DNA of 64,000 bases, taken from NCBI RefSeq assembly GCF_000372745.1, contig NZ_KB889574.1, positions 62,001 through 126,000 of the forward strand. The letters are read 5' to 3'. This document shows positions 1 through 9,584 of this stretch, in pieces. A model generated the notes under the pieces. That model did no database searches, had not been told where the DNA came from, and saw nothing but the letters and a program-made list of their open reading frames with translations. Within the stretch, counting starts at the first letter, position 1. Each line of letters opens with the position of its first letter. This DNA comes from Embleya scabrispora DSM 41855 (GTDB lineage: Bacteria; Actinomycetota; Actinomycetes; Streptomycetales; Streptomycetaceae). Position numbers and translations under genes: made by a program.

Positions 1-1133
1 GTGATCCTGGTGAGGATGTAGTTCAGGTATTCCGCGGTCGGTCTGCCGGCGCGGATCCCCGGAATGAAGCCACCATACTTCTTCATGTTGTCGGCTACTT
101 CTTCGGGGTTGAACGTGATGGCCACGTAGAAGAAGGCGAAGAAGACGATCAGCAAGAAGTACGTGATCATGTACAACGGGTGGTCGCCCTTGACGAAGTG
201 GCGTTCGATCCACACCGCCCAGTCCGATTTCCCACCGCTGAACTGAGCGATGAGGGCCGGGATGTACAGCAGCGACGAGGCGAAGATGACGGGGATGATG
301 CCCGCCTGGTTCACCTTGAGCGGGATGTAGGTCGAGGTCCCGCCGTAGGCGCGACGCCCGATCATGCGCTTGGCGTACTGCACCGGGATCCGGCGCTGCG
401 CCTGTTCCACGAAGACCACCAGGCCGACCATCACGAGGCCGATGGCGATGACGGTGAAGAACGGCACCCAGCCGCCGCCGATGGTGCCCTGCTCCTTGAT
501 GGTCCACAGCGCGGCCGGGAAACCGGCGGCGACCGAGACGAACATCAGGATCGACATGCCGTTGCCGATGCCGCGGTCGGTGATCAGCTCACCGAGCCAC
601 ATGATCGTCGAGGTGCCGGCGGTCATCACGGCGACCATGACGATCACCCGGAAGAGCGAGTCGTCCGGGACGATGCCCTGCGGGTCGCAGGTCGCGCTGC
701 GAGCGCTGGAGAACAGCGCGCCGCTGCGGGCGGTGGCGATCAGCGCGGTCGACTGGAGGATCGACAGCGCGATGGTCAGGTACCGGGTGTACTGGGTGAT
801 CTTCGCGGTGCCGGACTGGCCCTCCTTCTTGAGGGCCTCCAGCCGCGGGATCACCACGGTCAGCAGCTGCAGGATGATGCTCGCCGTGATGTACGGCATG
901 ATCCCCAGCGCGAAGATCGTGAGTTGCAGCAGCGCGCCGCCGCTGAACATGTTCACGAGGCCGAACAGGCTGTTCCGGTTGGAGTCCTCCACGCAAGAGC
1001 GCACCATCTCGAACGAGACGCCCGGTACCGGGATATGCGACCCGATCCGGAAGAGGACGATGATCGCCAACGTGAACAGCAGCTTCTTGCGCAGGTCGGG
1101 CGTGCGGAACGCCCTGGCGAACGCGGTGAGCAC
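1..1133 (-). CDS. secY: SecY, preprotein translocase channel subunit (3' end cut off by window edge)
   Basis: The minus strand reads MLTAFARAFRTPDLRKKLLF and continues open to base 1, giving about 377 of an expected roughly 437 residues; the C-terminus lies outside the window. SecY is the central membrane channel of the Sec translocon and works with SecE (encoded at 30236-30562) and SecG. Multiple hydrophobic segments are visible, and GIIPVIFASSL is typical of the family. The GTG start at 1133 has AGGAGG four bases upstream; a second GTG at 1135 is in the wrong frame. The gene sits downstream of rplO as in other actinobacteria, but is separated from it by a 352-nt gap with two hairpins. Confidence 0.95.
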   Translation of the reverse strand, partial: MLTAFARAFRTPDLRKKLLFTLAIIVLFRIGSHIPVPGVSFEMVRSCVEDSNRNSLFGLVNMFSGGALLQLTIFALGIMPYITASIILQLLTVVIPRLEALKKEGQSGTAKITQYTRYLTIALSILQSTALIATARSGALFSSARSATCDPQGIVPDDSLFRVIVMVAVMTAGTSTIMWLGELITDRGIGNGMSILMFVSVAAGFPAALWTIKEQGTIGGGWVPFFTVIAIGLVMVGLVVFVEQAQRRIPVQYAKRMIGRRAYGGTSTYIPLKVNQAGIIPVIFASSLLYIPALIAQFSGGKSDWAVWIERHFVKGDHPLYMITYFLLIVFFAFFYVAITFNPEEVADNMKKYGGFIPGIRAGRPTAEYLNYILTRI

Positions 1134-1365
1134 ACTGCCTCCTGCGCCCCGCCCGTCTTAGGGGCGAGTCGATCGAGTCGTCGGTCCGGATAGGACCACT
1201 GGTCAGGTCCCGTACAGGGAACCTCACGGACAATAACAGCGCCGACGGCCCGGAAGTATCGCCCCGGTCCGACGTTCCTGCGACATGACGCAACACACGG
1301 TGAAAACAGAGCAAGTCATGTGTGGGGGTGGAGCAATGAGCCGGCCCCCACGGCACAGCAAATCA

Positions 1366-1401
1366 CAGGGGCGTCACCACCTTACCGGCGTGACGCCCCT
1401 G
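1366..1401 (-). terminator. Hairpin between rplO and secY (second)
   Basis: A perfect 12-bp stem (CAGGGGCGTCAC paired with GTGACGCCCCTG) with a 12-nt loop. It is terminator-like for an actinomycete but lacks a long U-tract, so it could equally act in processing or attenuation. Confidence 0.5.
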
Positions 1402-1425
1402 CGCTATAGCCTCCAACGACGTCAA

Positions 1426-1454
1426 GGCCCGTTCGGTACCGATCCGAACGGGCC
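1426..1454 (-). terminator. Hairpin directly downstream of rplO (first)
   Basis: A perfect 11-bp stem (GGCCCGTTCGG paired with CCGAACGGGCC) with a 7-nt loop. It begins about 31 nt after the rplO stop codon on the minus strand and is likely a partial terminator or mRNA 3'-end stabiliser. Confidence 0.55.
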
Positions 1455-1485
1455 ATGACGGTCAAACCTTGTCCACGCCTACGGG

Positions 1486-1944
1486 TCAGACCGACAGTTC
1501 GTCGGCCGAACCGCCCGCGGCGGCGATCTTCGTCTTCGCCGAGCCGGAGAAGGCGTGCACCTTCACCTGAACGGCGACCGAGATCTCGCCGGTGCCCAGG
1601 ACCTTGACGGGCAGGTTCTTGCGAACCGCGCCCTTCTCGATCAGACCCTCGACGGTGACCTCGCCACCGTCGGGGTACAGGGACTCGATCTTGTCCAGGT
1701 TCACGACCTGGAACTCGACCCGGAACGGGTTCTTGAAGCCCTTGAGCTTGGGCAGCCGCATGTGCAGCGGCATCTGCCCACCCTCGAAGCGGGCCGGCAC
1801 CTGGTAACGAGCCTTGGTGCCCTTGGTGCCACGACCGGCGGTCTTACCCTTGGAGCCCTCGCCTCGACCCACGCGGGTCTTGGCGGTCTTGGCGCCCGGG
1901 GCGGGCCGCAGGTGGTGCACCTTCAGCGGGTTGTCAGCACCCAT
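1486..1944 (-). CDS. rplO: 50S ribosomal protein L15
   Basis: This 152-residue protein starts [19 protein letters not shown]. The Gly/Lys-rich N-terminal stretch [19 protein letters not shown] is typical of L15, a 23S rRNA-binding protein of the large subunit. Length and order (rpmD-rplO-secY) match the actinobacterial spc operon. It starts one base past the rpmD stop region, so translational coupling is likely. It ends ahead of two hairpins that separate it from secY. Confidence 0.97.
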   Translation of the reverse strand: MGADNPLKVHHLRPAPGAKTAKTRVGRGEGSKGKTAGRGTKGTKARYQVPARFEGGQMPLHMRLPKLKGFKNPFRVEFQVVNLDKIESLYPDGGEVTVEGLIEKGAVRKNLPVKVLGTGEISVAVQVKVHAFSGSAKTKIAAAGGSADELSV

Positions 1945-1945
1945 G

Positions 1946-2128
1946 TCAGTCGACCTCCTCGACGGTGACGAGGTGCGACACCGTCGCGATCATGCCGCGG
2001 ATCTCCGGGCGGTCTTCCTTGACGACCACGTCGTGGACGCGCTTGAGACCGAGCGAACGGAGAGTGTCCCGCTGGTTCTGCCTGCCACCGATCTTGGATC
2101 GGGTCTGCGTGACCTTGAGACGTGCCAT
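1946..2128 (-). CDS. rpmD: 50S ribosomal protein L30
   Basis: This 60-residue protein starts [20 protein letters not shown], the classic L30 N-terminus, and binds 23S rRNA. The open frame continues further upstream, but the ATG at 2128 is chosen because it overlaps the rpsE stop codon in a TAATG arrangement and matches family length. Translational coupling with rpsE is therefore expected. Confidence 0.96.
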   Translation of the reverse strand: MARLKVTQTRSKIGGRQNQRDTLRSLGLKRVHDVVVKEDRPEIRGMIATVSHLVTVEEVD

Positions 2129-2733
2129 TACGCACCAACCCCCGCGCGGGCCCGCAGAAGCGCGGCCGGAGCCACGTCCTCCAGAGGCAGGCCACGACGA
2201 GCCGCGATCTCCTCGGGGCGAACGAGCCCCTGGAGCGCCGCGACGGTCGCGTGCACGATGTTGATCGGGTTCGACGAACCGAGCGACTTGCTCAGCACGT
2301 CGTGGATGCCGGCGCACTCGAGCACGGCGCGCACGGGGCCACCGGCAATGACACCGGTACCCGGCGAAGCCGGCTTCAGGAGCACGACGCCGGCAGCCTT
2401 CTCACCCTGGATCGGGTGCGGAATGGTGCCCTGGATACGGGGGACCTTGAAGAAGTGCTTCTTGGCCTCTTCAACACCCTTGGCGATCGCGGCCGGCACC
2501 TCCTTGGCCTTGCCGTAACCGACACCTACGGTGCCATCGCCATCGCCAACCACGACCAGCGCGGTGAAGCTGAAGCGACGACCACCCTTCACGACCTTGG
2601 CGACGCGATTGATCGCGACGACGCGCTCGACGTAAGCGGTCTTCTCGGCGGCTGCGCCACCATCACGTCGATCCCGCCGGTCCCGCCGCTCGCCGCCGCC
2701 GGCGCCGCCACCGCGGCGCTGGGGTCCAGCCAT
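2128..2733 (-). CDS. rpsE: 30S ribosomal protein S5
   Basis: This 201-residue protein starts [20 protein letters not shown], the basic, Gly/Arg-rich N-terminal extension usual in actinobacterial S5. It is followed by the conserved [19 protein letters not shown] double-stranded-RNA-binding region. S5 acts in decoding accuracy and subunit assembly. The frame stays open about 39 codons upstream, but the ATG at 2733 has GAGGA nearby and matches the family start. It lies between rplR and rpmD. Confidence 0.97.
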   Translation of the reverse strand: MAGPQRRGGGAGGGERRDRRDRRDGGAAAEKTAYVERVVAINRVAKVVKGGRRFSFTALVVVGDGDGTVGVGYGKAKEVPAAIAKGVEEAKKHFFKVPRIQGTIPHPIQGEKAAGVVLLKPASPGTGVIAGGPVRAVLECAGIHDVLSKSLGSSNPINIVHATVAALQGLVRPEEIAARRGLPLEDVAPAALLRARAGVGA

Positions 2734-2779
2734 CAGAATGTCCTCATCTGTCGTTCGAAGCTTGTCCGGAGCAGCGGGC

Positions 2780-3163
2780 TCAGAAGGTGAGCCCGTTTCC
2801 GCGTGCGGCATCCGCGAGGGCGGCGATACGACCGTGGTACTTGTTACCACCGCGGTCGAACACGACAGCCTCTACACCGGCAGCCTTCGCGCGTTCGGCG
2901 ACCAATTCGCCGACCTTGCGAGCCTGAGCGGTCTTGTCGCCCTCACCACCACGGATGGACGGGTCCATCGTGGAGGCCGAAGCGAGAGTGTGGCCGGCGA
3001 TGTCGTCGATAACCTGCGCCACCATGTGACGGGTGGAGCGGCTCACGACGAGACGGGGCCGCAGCGGGGTGCCGGAAACCTTCTTCCGCACCCGAATGTG
3101 CCGGCGCTTGCGTGCGACAGACTTCTTCGCGACGCCCTTGCCGGTCTTCACGCCGACAGCCAT
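2780..3163 (-). CDS. rplR: 50S ribosomal protein L18
   Basis: This 127-residue protein binds 5S rRNA in the central protuberance. Diagnostic stretches are [20 protein letters not shown] near the N-terminus and [20 protein letters not shown] at the C-terminus. Length is normal. Only 2 nt separate its start from the rplF stop, consistent with coupled translation in the spc operon. Confidence 0.97.
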   Translation of the reverse strand: MAVGVKTGKGVAKKSVARKRRHIRVRKKVSGTPLRPRLVVSRSTRHMVAQVIDDIAGHTLASASTMDPSIRGGEGDKTAQARKVGELVAERAKAAGVEAVVFDRGGNKYHGRIAALADAARGNGLTF

Positions 3164-3165
3164 GC

Positions 3166-3705
3166 CTACTTACCAGCCTTTCCGACCTTGCGGCGGATGA
3201 CCTCGCCGGCGTACTTGACGCCCTTGGCCTTGTACGGGTCGGGCTTCCGCAGCTTGCGGATGTTCGCGGCGATTTCACCGACCTTCTGCTTGTCGATGCC
3301 TTCGACCGAGAAACGGGTCGGGGCCTCGACCACGAAGGTGATGCCCTCCGGGGCCTCGACGACGACGGGGTGGCTGAATCCGAGCGCGAACTCCAGCGAG
3401 GAGCCCTTCGCCTGGACTCGGTAACCGACACCGCTGATCTCGAGCTTCTTGATGTATCCCTGGGTCACACCAGTGATCATGTTCGCCACCAGCGTCCGGG
3501 ACAGCCCGTGCAGGGCCTTCGAGCGACGCTCGTCGTCGGGACGGGTCACCGCGAGGGTGCCGTCATCCGACTTTGCGATCTCGATCGGGGCGGCGATGGT
3601 GTGCGACAGGGAACCCTTGGGGCCCTTCACGACAACCTCGCGGCCATTGATGGTGACGTCCACACCGGTGGGAACCGGGATGGGGAGACGTCCGATGCGC
3701 GACAT
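3166..3705 (-). CDS. rplF: 50S ribosomal protein L6
   Basis: This 179-residue protein starts [19 protein letters not shown] and ends with the L6 signature [21 protein letters not shown]6 sits near the GTPase-associated centre and binds 23S rRNA. Length and order (rpsH-rplF-rplR) are standard. Confidence 0.97.
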   Translation of the reverse strand: MSRIGRLPIPVPTGVDVTINGREVVVKGPKGSLSHTIAAPIEIAKSDDGTLAVTRPDDERRSKALHGLSRTLVANMITGVTQGYIKKLEISGVGYRVQAKGSSLEFALGFSHPVVVEAPEGITFVVEAPTRFSVEGIDKQKVGEIAANIRKLRKPDPYKAKGVKYAGEVIRRKVGKAGK

Positions 3706-3723
3706 TGCTCTCCTTCCCTTCCC

Positions 3724-4122
3724 TTACCAGACGAAGGCGAGGACTTCCCCGCCCACGCCCTTCTTGGCCGCCTGCTTGTCGGTGAGGAGACCGGTCGACG
3801 TCGAGATAATCGCGACGCCGAGGCCACCGAGCACCTTCGGCAGGTTCGTGGACTTTGCGTACACCCGCAGACCGGGCTTCGACACACGGCGGACGCCGGC
3901 GATCGAGCGCTCGCGGTTCGGGCCGTACTTGAGGACGACGGTGAGCTTCTTGCCCACCTCCGCGTCCTCGACGCGCCAGCCCTGGATGTAACCCTCCTGC
4001 TGGAGGATCTCCGCGATGTGCGACTTGATCTTGCTGAACGGCATCACGACGTCGTCGTGATATGCCGAGTTGGCGTTCCGCAGACGGGTCAACATGTCTG
4101 CGATGGGGTCGGTCATGGTCAT
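3724..4122 (-). CDS. rpsH: 30S ribosomal protein S8
   Basis: This 132-residue protein starts [20 protein letters not shown] and contains [20 protein letters not shown], the conserved C-terminal 16S rRNA-binding motif. S8 is an early assembly protein; in other bacteria it also represses spc-operon translation. The preceding gap to rpsN is unusually long (188 nt) and holds two perfect hairpins, a possible control site. Confidence 0.97.
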   Translation of the reverse strand: MTMTDPIADMLTRLRNANSAYHDDVVMPFSKIKSHIAEILQQEGYIQGWRVEDAEVGKKLTVVLKYGPNRERSIAGVRRVSKPGLRVYAKSTNLPKVLGGLGVAIISTSTGLLTDKQAAKKGVGGEVLAFVW

Positions 4123-4175
4123 GACGGCCTCAAGGCCTTTCTCGCCGTGGTTTCCCGGCGTGCGATCCCTCGCCC

Positions 4176-4201
4176 CGCCGCCCTCCCGAGAGAGGGCGGC
4201 G
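4176..4201 (-). terminator. Hairpin in the rpsN-rpsH gap (proximal to rpsH)
   Basis: A perfect 10-bp stem (4176-4185 with 4192-4201; CGCCGCCCTC) and a 6-nt loop. It lies 54 nt upstream of the rpsH start, so it may be an mRNA leader structure for S8 rather than a full terminator. Confidence 0.5.
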
Positions 4202-4245
4202 AGGCGACGACTGCGGTGCGGGACCTACGACGTCGTTACTGTTCT

Positions 4246-4268
4246 CGCCCGTCCCCGCGGGACGGGCG
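4246..4268 (-). terminator. Hairpin in the rpsN-rpsH gap (proximal to rpsN)
   Basis: A perfect 10-bp stem (CGCCCGTCCC with GGGACGGGCG) closed by a 3-nt loop, 43 nt downstream of the rpsN stop. With the hairpin at 4176-4201 it forms a tandem pair within the operon. Confidence 0.5.
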
Positions 4269-4310
4269 ATGTTGCCGGGTCGCGTCGGCCGCCGAAACGG
4301 CCGCCGCGAA

Positions 4311-4496
4311 CTACCAGCTGCTCTTGGTGACGCCCGGCAGCTCGCCGGCGTGCGCCATCGTGCGCAGGCACACGCGGCACAGGCCGAACTTGCGGTACAC
4401 CGAGTGAGGGCGGCCACAGCGCTGGCAGCGCGTGTAGCCACGAACCTCGAACTTCGGCTTGCGGGCGGCCTTTGCGATCAGGGCCTTCTTCGCCAC
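4311..4496 (-). CDS. rpsN: 30S ribosomal protein S14, zinc-binding (type Z) form
   Basis: This 61-residue protein has the short zinc-ribbon form of S14: Cys pairs in TRCQRCGR and GLCRVCLR, with a C-terminal KSSW. The long zinc-free paralogue seen in many streptomycetes is not in this window. It starts at GTG 4496 with an N-terminus [20 protein letters not shown]. Known role: 30S head, essential for tRNA site assembly. Confidence 0.97.
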   Translation of the reverse strand: MAKKALIAKAARKPKFEVRGYTRCQRCGRPHSVYRKFGLCRVCLRTMAHAGELPGVTKSSW

Positions 4497-4540
4497 GTCT
4501 CAGTCTCCTTGTTGCGTTCCTCAGTCGGCGAGCCGACTGC

Positions 4541-5110
4541 TCACGCTTCCTTGAACGGGAAGCCGAGGAGACGCAGCAGAGCGCGGCCCTCGTCGTCGTT
4601 CTTGGCGCTGGTCACCACAGTGATGTCCATGCCGCGAACGCGGTCGATCTTGTCCTGGTCGATCTCGTGGAACATCGACTGCTCCGTGAGACCGAAGGTG
4701 TAGTTGCCACGACCGTCGAACTGCTTCGGCGAGAGGCCGCGGAAGTCGCGGATACGCGGCAGAGCGATCGACAGCAGACGGTCGAGGAACTCCCACATGC
4801 GGTCGCCGCGCAGTGTAACGTGCGCGCCGATCGGCTGACCCTCACGCAGCTTGAACTGCGCGATGGACTTGCGGGCCTTCGTGACCTGGGGCTTCTGGCC
4901 GGTGATGGCCATCAGGTCCTTGATCGCGCCGTCGATCAGCTTCGAGTCGCGGGCGGCGTCGCCCACACCCATGTTGACCACGATCTTGGTGACGCCCGGA
5001 ACCTGCATGACGTTCTCGAACGAGAACTCCTCACGCAGCTTGCCGAGGATCTCCTCGCGGTAACGCTGCTTCAGACGCGGCAGTTCGCGCGCCTCAGTGG
5101 TGACCGTCAT
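4541..5110 (-). CDS. rplE: 50S ribosomal protein L5
   Basis: This 189-residue protein carries [20 protein letters not shown] and the C-terminal [20 protein letters not shown] typical of L5. L5 binds 5S rRNA and contacts P-site tRNA. The ATG at 5110 overlaps the rplX stop (TGATG), implying coupled translation. Confidence 0.97.
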   Translation of the reverse strand: MTVTTEARELPRLKQRYREEILGKLREEFSFENVMQVPGVTKIVVNMGVGDAARDSKLIDGAIKDLMAITGQKPQVTKARKSIAQFKLREGQPIGAHVTLRGDRMWEFLDRLLSIALPRIRDFRGLSPKQFDGRGNYTFGLTEQSMFHEIDQDKIDRVRGMDITVVTSAKNDDEGRALLRLLGFPFKEA

Positions 5111-5445
5111 CAGATGTCCTCACCGGTCCGCTTGGCGTACCGGATCTTGTTGCCCTCGTCATCGAACCGGAAGCCGGTCCGCGTCGGGACCTTCTTACCG
5201 TCCTTCTCCACCACCAGCATCACGTTGCTGACGTGGATGGAGGCTTCCTGGGTGATGATGCCACCGGTCTTGGCACCCTTGGCGGACTGACCGACCTTGG
5301 TGTGCTTCTTGATCCGGTTGACGCCCTCGACCAGGACGCGCTCCTTCGGCGGGTAGGCCGCGATGACCTTGCCCTGCTTGCCCTTGTCCTTGCCGGTGAT
5401 GACCTGTACCAGGTCACCCTTCTTGATCTTCATCGCCTTCGCCAT
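5110..5445 (-). CDS. rplX: 50S ribosomal protein L24
   Basis: This 111-residue protein has an N-terminal KOW motif, [20 protein letters not shown], and ends [11 protein letters not shown]24 initiates 50S assembly. The ATG at 5445 ([10 protein letters not shown]) is preceded by GGAGG. Some relatives are annotated from the internal MKIKKG (ATG 5433), so the first four residues are uncertain. Confidence 0.96.
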   Translation of the reverse strand: MAKAMKIKKGDLVQVITGKDKGKQGKVIAAYPPKERVLVEGVNRIKKHTKVGQSAKGAKTGGIITQEASIHVSNVMLVVEKDGKKVPTRTGFRFDDEGNKIRYAKRTGEDI

Positions 5446-5448
5446 TGG

Positions 5449-5817
5449 TTAGAGCACCTCCGGCGCGAGCGAGATGATCTTCATGAACTTCTTCTCACGA
5501 AGCTCACGGCCGACCGGGCCGAAAATACGGGTGCCTCGGGGTTCGCCATCGTTCTTCAGGACAACGGCGGCGTTTTCATCGAAGCGGATGTAGGAGCCGT
5601 CGACACGCCGGCGCTCCTTCACGGTCCGCACGATGACCGCCTTGATGACGTCGCCCTTCTTCACGTTGCCACCGGGGATCGCGTCCTTGACGGTGGCAAC
5701 GATGACGTCCCCGATGCCCGCGTAGCGCCGGCCGGAGCCACCGAGCACACGGATGCAGAGAATCTCCTTCGCACCCGTGTTGTCGGCGACTCGCAGTCGC
5801 GACTCCTGCTGGATCAC
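5449..5817 (-). CDS. rplN: 50S ribosomal protein L14
   Basis: This 122-residue protein starts [20 protein letters not shown], nearly invariant among bacteria, and includes the L14 motif [20 protein letters not shown]. It contacts 16S rRNA at an intersubunit bridge. It lies 3 nt upstream of rplX. Confidence 0.98.
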   Translation of the reverse strand: MIQQESRLRVADNTGAKEILCIRVLGGSGRRYAGIGDVIVATVKDAIPGGNVKKGDVIKAVIVRTVKERRRVDGSYIRFDENAAVVLKNDGEPRGTRIFGPVGRELREKKFMKIISLAPEVL

Positions 5818-5879
5818 GTCTAACTCCTGATCGTCACGTCGCGGTCACGACCCACGGTTGGTGGGGCGACCGGCGCTCG

Positions 5880-6161
5880 CTACTTGGCCTTTTCGAGGAT
5901 CTCGACGATGCGCCAACGCTTGCTGGCGGACAGCGGCCGAGTCTCCATGAGGACGACACGGTCACCGACGCCACAGGCGTTCTGCTCGTCGTGAGCCTTC
6001 AGCTTGTTCGTGCGGCGGATGACCTTGCCGTACATCGGGTGCTTCACGCGGTCCTCGACGGCGACAACGACGGTCTTGTCCATCTTGTCGCTGACGACGA
6101 GGCCCTCACGGGTCTTGCGGAAACCCCGGGCTGCTTCAGTCATCTCAGTCTTCTCGCTCAC
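5880..6161 (-). CDS. rpsQ: 30S ribosomal protein S17
   Basis: This 93-residue protein contains [20 protein letters not shown] and [19 protein letters not shown], the conserved S17 core. It is a primary 16S rRNA binder. The GTG start at 6161 overlaps the rpmC stop by four bases (GTGA), so translation is coupled. Confidence 0.97.
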   Translation of the reverse strand: MSEKTEMTEAARGFRKTREGLVVSDKMDKTVVVAVEDRVKHPMYGKVIRRTNKLKAHDEQNACGVGDRVVLMETRPLSASKRWRIVEILEKAK

Positions 6162-6391
6162 GCCGCGCCTCCGGTCTCCTGCACGTCGATGCCCAGCTCG
6201 CGCTCGCGCATCAGCGTGTAGATCCGGGCGATGTCCTTACGGACAGCCTTGAGCCGCCCGTGGTTTTCGAGCTGCCCGGTCGCCGCCTGGAAACGGAGGT
6301 TGAACAGCTCCTCCTTGGCTTCGCGGAGCTTGGCGACGATTTCCTCGTCACCGAGTTCGCGGAGCTCGGACGCCTTGGTAACGGCCGCCAT
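6158..6391 (-). CDS. rpmC: 50S ribosomal protein L29
   Basis: This 77-residue protein, [20 protein letters not shown], contains [20 protein letters not shown], the L29 signature. It forms part of the nascent-chain exit site. ATG 6391 overlaps the rplP stop (TGATG) and matches the family N-terminus; a GTG one codon upstream (6394) would add a single Met and is less likely. Confidence 0.96.
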   Translation of the reverse strand: MAAVTKASELRELGDEEIVAKLREAKEELFNLRFQAATGQLENHGRLKAVRKDIARIYTLMRERELGIDVQETGGAA

Positions 6392-6810
6392 CACGCCTCA
6401 CCAGCCTCGCGCCGGACGATCCGGCACTTCATCGGCAGCTTGTGCACGGCGCGGGTAAGCGCCTCACGAGCCACCTTCTCGTTCGGGTACGACAGTTCGA
6501 ACATCACCCGACCGGGCTTGACGTTCGCGACCCACCACTCGGGCGAGCCCTTACCGGAACCCATGCGGGTTTCGGCAGGCTTCTTGGTCAGCGGACGGTC
6601 GGGGTAGATGTTGATCCACACCTTGCCACCACGGCGAATGTGCCGGGTGATGGCAATACGAGCGGACTCGATCTGACGGTTGGTCACGTACGCCTGGCCG
6701 AGGGCCTGGATGCCGTACTCGCCGAACGCCAGTTCCGTACCGCCCTTGGCGCGGCCACCACGCTTGGGGTGGTGCTGCTTGCGGTGCTTGACCCTGCGGG
6801 GGATCAGCAT
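6391..6810 (-). CDS. rplP: 50S ribosomal protein L16
   Basis: This 139-residue protein starts [19 protein letters not shown], the invariant L16 start, and includes [20 protein letters not shown] and [19 protein letters not shown]. It contacts A-site tRNA. The frame is open far upstream into rpsC, but this ATG is the family start. Confidence 0.98.
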   Translation of the reverse strand: MLIPRRVKHRKQHHPKRGGRAKGGTELAFGEYGIQALGQAYVTNRQIESARIAITRHIRRGGKVWINIYPDRPLTKKPAETRMGSGKGSPEWWVANVKPGRVMFELSYPNEKVAREALTRAVHKLPMKCRIVRREAGEA

Positions 6811-6815
6811 CGGGG

Positions 6816-7691
6816 TCAGGCCTCCGATCCGGATTCGGGCGCCGAGTTCACAGCCTCGGCCGCCGGCGCGGAGCCGGTGTCCGAGGAACCGGTGGCCTGC
6901 GCGTCGTTCTGCTGCGGACGTCCGCTGCGGCCACCACGGCCGCCGCGCTCGCCGCCACGACCGCCGCCGCCACCCTCGCCACCACGACGGGGACGCTCGG
7001 GAGCGCCGCCGCGGGCGGGACGGTTGCTGGCACGAGCCGCGGCGTTCTCGGCACGGACCTCGGCGATGTTCTTGACGTCGCCCTTGTAGATCCACACCTT
7101 CACGCCGATGCGACCGAACGTCGTACGGGCCTCGAAGAAGCCGTAGTCGACGTTGGCGCGCAGCGTGTGCAGCGGCACGCGACCCTCACGGTAGAACTCC
7201 GAGCGGGACATTTCGGCCCCACCCAGACGCCCACCGCACTGGATTTTGATGCCCTTGGCCCCGGCCTTCATGGAGCTCTGCATCGCCTTGCGCATCGCAC
7301 GGCGGAAGGACACGCGGCTCGAGAGCTGCTCGGCCACACCCTGCGCGACCAGCTGGGCGTCCACCTCGGGGTTCTTCACCTCGAGGATGTTCAGCTGGAC
7401 CTGCTTGCCGGTGAGCTTCTCCAGCTCACCGCGGATGCGGTCTGCCTCCGCACCACGACGGCCGATGACGATGCCCGGCCGGGCGGTGTGGATGTCGACG
7501 CGGACGCGCTCACGGGTGCGCTCGATCTCTACCTTCGAGATCCCGGCGCGCTCCATGCCCTTCGTCATCATCTGACGAATCTTGACGTCCTCGCCGACGT
7601 AGTCCTTGTACAGCTTGTCGGCGTACCACCGGGACTTGAAGTCCGTGGTGATGCCGAGACGGAACCCGTGCGGGTTAACCTTCTGGCCCAC
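6816..7691 (-). CDS. rpsC: 30S ribosomal protein S3 with extended Arg/Gly-rich tail
   Basis: This 291-residue protein starts [20 protein letters not shown]. The KH-type RNA-binding domain follows, with [20 protein letters not shown] around residues 70-90. S3 lines the mRNA entry channel. After about residue 215 comes a low-complexity tail of Arg/Gly repeats and then an acidic, Ser/Ala-rich end; such tails occur in actinobacterial S3. GTG 7691 shares one base with the rplV stop (TAGTG). Confidence 0.97.
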   Translation of the reverse strand: MGQKVNPHGFRLGITTDFKSRWYADKLYKDYVGEDVKIRQMMTKGMERAGISKVEIERTRERVRVDIHTARPGIVIGRRGAEADRIRGELEKLTGKQVQLNILEVKNPEVDAQLVAQGVAEQLSSRVSFRRAMRKAMQSSMKAGAKGIKIQCGGRLGGAEMSRSEFYREGRVPLHTLRANVDYGFFEARTTFGRIGVKVWIYKGDVKNIAEVRAENAAARASNRPARGGAPERPRRGGEGGGGGRGGERGGRGGRSGRPQQNDAQATGSSDTGSAPAAEAVNSAPESGSEA

Positions 7692-8035
7692 TAGCGGGTC
7701 CTCTCCTTCTCGGCGACAACCACGGTGATGTGGCTGGTGCGCTTGCGGATGCGGTACGCCCGGCCCTGTGCCCGCGGACGGAAACGCTTGAGGGTCGGAC
7801 CCTCGTCCACGTAGGCGGCGGACACGTACAGGATGTTCGTGTCCAGGTTGTGGTTGTGACCGGCGTTGGCAATGGCGCTGTCCAGCACCTTGCCGACCGG
7901 CTCACTCGCGGCCTGCGGAGCGAATCGCAGGACCGCCTGGGCCTCCGCGGCGTTCATGCCACGGATGAGGTCCACCACACGGCGGGCCTTCATGGGCGTG
8001 ACGCGGATGTACCGCGCCTGAGCCCTGGCTTCCAT
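7691..8035 (-). CDS. rplV: 50S ribosomal protein L22
   Basis: This 114-residue protein starts [20 protein letters not shown] and includes [20 protein letters not shown]. It lines the peptide exit tunnel. The ATG at 8035 is chosen because AAGGGGA lies about 6 nt upstream and the family begins there; an in-frame ATG at 8065 would add [10 protein letters not shown] and lacks a good ribosome-binding site. Confidence 0.95.
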   Translation of the reverse strand: MEARAQARYIRVTPMKARRVVDLIRGMNAAEAQAVLRFAPQAASEPVGKVLDSAIANAGHNHNLDTNILYVSAAYVDEGPTLKRFRPRAQGRAYRIRKRTSHITVVVAEKERTR

Positions 8036-8078
8036 CGACGTCCCCTTGCTCATCTCGATATCCATGCGATTCGCCGCG

Positions 8079-8360
8079 TCAGCGACGACGCGACTTCCGG
8101 TCGTCCTTCTCGTGACCGCGGAAGGTCCGAGTCGGCGCGAACTCGCCGAGCTTGTGGCCGACCATCGACTCGGTCACGAACACCGGGACGTGCTTACGGC
8201 CGTCGTGCACCGCGATCGTGTGGCCCAGCATCGCCGGGACGATCATCGAGCGGCGGGACCAGGTCTTGATGACGTTCTTGGTTCCCTTGTCGTTCTGTAC
8301 GTCCACCTTCTTGATGAGGTGGCCGTCGACGAAGGGTCCCTTCTTGAGACTGCGCGGCAT
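8079..8360 (-). CDS. rpsS: 30S ribosomal protein S19
   Basis: This 93-residue protein starts [20 protein letters not shown] and contains [20 protein letters not shown], both nearly invariant in S19. It is located in the 30S head, contacting 23S rRNA through a bridge. It lies between rplB and rplV as in all S10 operons. Confidence 0.98.
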   Translation of the reverse strand: MPRSLKKGPFVDGHLIKKVDVQNDKGTKNVIKTWSRRSMIVPAMLGHTIAVHDGRKHVPVFVTESMVGHKLGEFAPTRTFRGHEKDDRKSRRR

Positions 8361-8371
8361 CGAGACTGCTC

Positions 8372-9208
8372 CTAGCGCTTCTTGTTCGTCTTGCGGCGGC
8401 GGATGATGAGCTTGTCGCTGGCCTTCTTCGGCCGGCGAGTACGACCCTCGGGCTTACCCCAGGGGCTCACCGGGTGGCGACCACCAGAGGTCTTACCCTC
8501 ACCACCACCGTGCGGGTGGTCGATGGGGTTCATCGCCACACCGCGGACGGTCGGGCGCTTGCCCTTCCAGCGCATGCGACCGGCCTTGCCCCAGTTGATG
8601 TTCGACTGCTCGGCATTGCCGATCTCGCCGACCGTCGCCCGGCAGCGCACGTCCACCAGGCGAATTTCGCCCGAGGGCATGCGGAGGGTCGCGTGGGCGC
8701 CCTCCTTCGCCAGCAGCTGCACGCTGACACCCGCGGAACGGGCGATCTTCGCGCCGCCACCGGGCCGAAGCTCGATGGCGTGGATGACCGTACCGACCGG
8801 GATGTTCCGGAGCGGCATGTTGTTGCCCGGCTTGATGTCGGCGCCCGGACCGTTTTCGATCCGGTCGCCCTGCTTCAGCTTGTTCGGGCAAAGGATGTAG
8901 CGCTTCTCGCCGTCCGCGTAGTGCAGAAGAGCGATGCGCGCGGTGCGGTTCGGGTCGTACTCGATGTGAGCGACCTTCGCCGGAACGCCGTCCTTGTCGT
9001 TGCGCCGGAAGTCGATCAGTCGGTACGCGCGCTTGTGGCCGCCACCCTGGTGGCGAGCAGTCACACGGCCGTGGTTGTTACGACCACCCTTGCTGTGCAG
9101 AGGGCGGACCAGCGACTTCTCCGGCTCGGACCGCGTGATCTCGACGAAGTCGGCGACGCTGGCGCCACGACGGCCCGGCGTCGTCGGCTTGTACTTGCGG
9201 ATGCCCAT
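8372..9208 (-). CDS. rplB: 50S ribosomal protein L2
   Basis: This 278-residue protein starts [20 protein letters not shown] and contains the family signature [20 protein letters not shown] near residue 220, with the His essential for peptidyl-transferase centre structure. It ends in a very basic [20 protein letters not shown]. Length is standard. Confidence 0.98.
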   Translation of the reverse strand: MGIRKYKPTTPGRRGASVADFVEITRSEPEKSLVRPLHSKGGRNNHGRVTARHQGGGHKRAYRLIDFRRNDKDGVPAKVAHIEYDPNRTARIALLHYADGEKRYILCPNKLKQGDRIENGPGADIKPGNNMPLRNIPVGTVIHAIELRPGGGAKIARSAGVSVQLLAKEGAHATLRMPSGEIRLVDVRCRATVGEIGNAEQSNINWGKAGRMRWKGKRPTVRGVAMNPIDHPHGGGEGKTSGGRHPVSPWGKPEGRTRRPKKASDKLIIRRRKTNKKR

Positions 9209-9242
9209 GGCTTCTCTTAGTCCTCGTCCGTATCAGCGGCCG

Positions 9243-9584
9243 TCAGCCGACGGGTCCACCGAAGATGTCGATCCGCTCGCCCTCTGCAAGGGTGACGATC
9301 GCGCGCTTCGTGTCCTTGCGCTTGCCGAAACCGGTCTTGGTGCGCTTGCGCTTACCAACGCGGTTGATCGTGTTGACGCTCTCGACCTTGACCCCGAAGA
9401 CCGCGATGACGGCCTGCTTGATCTGGGTCTTGTTGGCGTCGGGGTGCACGATGAACGTGTACTTGTTCTCGTCGATGAGCCCGTAGCTCTTCTCCGAGAT
9501 CACCGGCTTCAGCAGCACGTCGCGCGGGTCGGTGTAGGTCTTGCTGGTGACCTTCGTCGTGCTCTCGACGGTGTCGGTGCTCAC
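9243..9584 (-). CDS. rplW: 50S ribosomal protein L23
   Basis: This 113-residue protein contains [20 protein letters not shown] and [20 protein letters not shown], the L23 core. It docks trigger factor and SRP at the tunnel exit. The start overlaps the rplD stop by four bases. It has a short Thr/Ser-rich N-terminal extension ([15 protein letters not shown]). Confidence 0.96.
   Translation of the reverse strand: MSTDTVESTTKVTSKTYTDPRDVLLKPVISEKSYGLIDENKYTFIVHPDANKTQIKQAVIAVFGVKVESVNTINRVGKRKRTKTGFGKRKDTKRAIVTLAEGERIDIFGGPVG

Larger units (their letters stand above)
1134..1485 (-). promoter_or_regulatory. rplO-secY intercistronic region with two hairpins
   Basis: This 352-nt gap interrupts the otherwise compact spc operon. 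It contains two perfect inverted repeats on the minus-strand transcript: arms 1444-1454/1426-1436 (11 bp, 7-nt loop) just after the rplO stop, and arms 1390-1401/1366-1377 (12 bp, 12-nt loop). Neither is followed by a clear U-run. The second half, about 1134-1365, may carry a secY promoter, but I could not pick a convincing -35/-10 pair. Confidence 0.6.
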
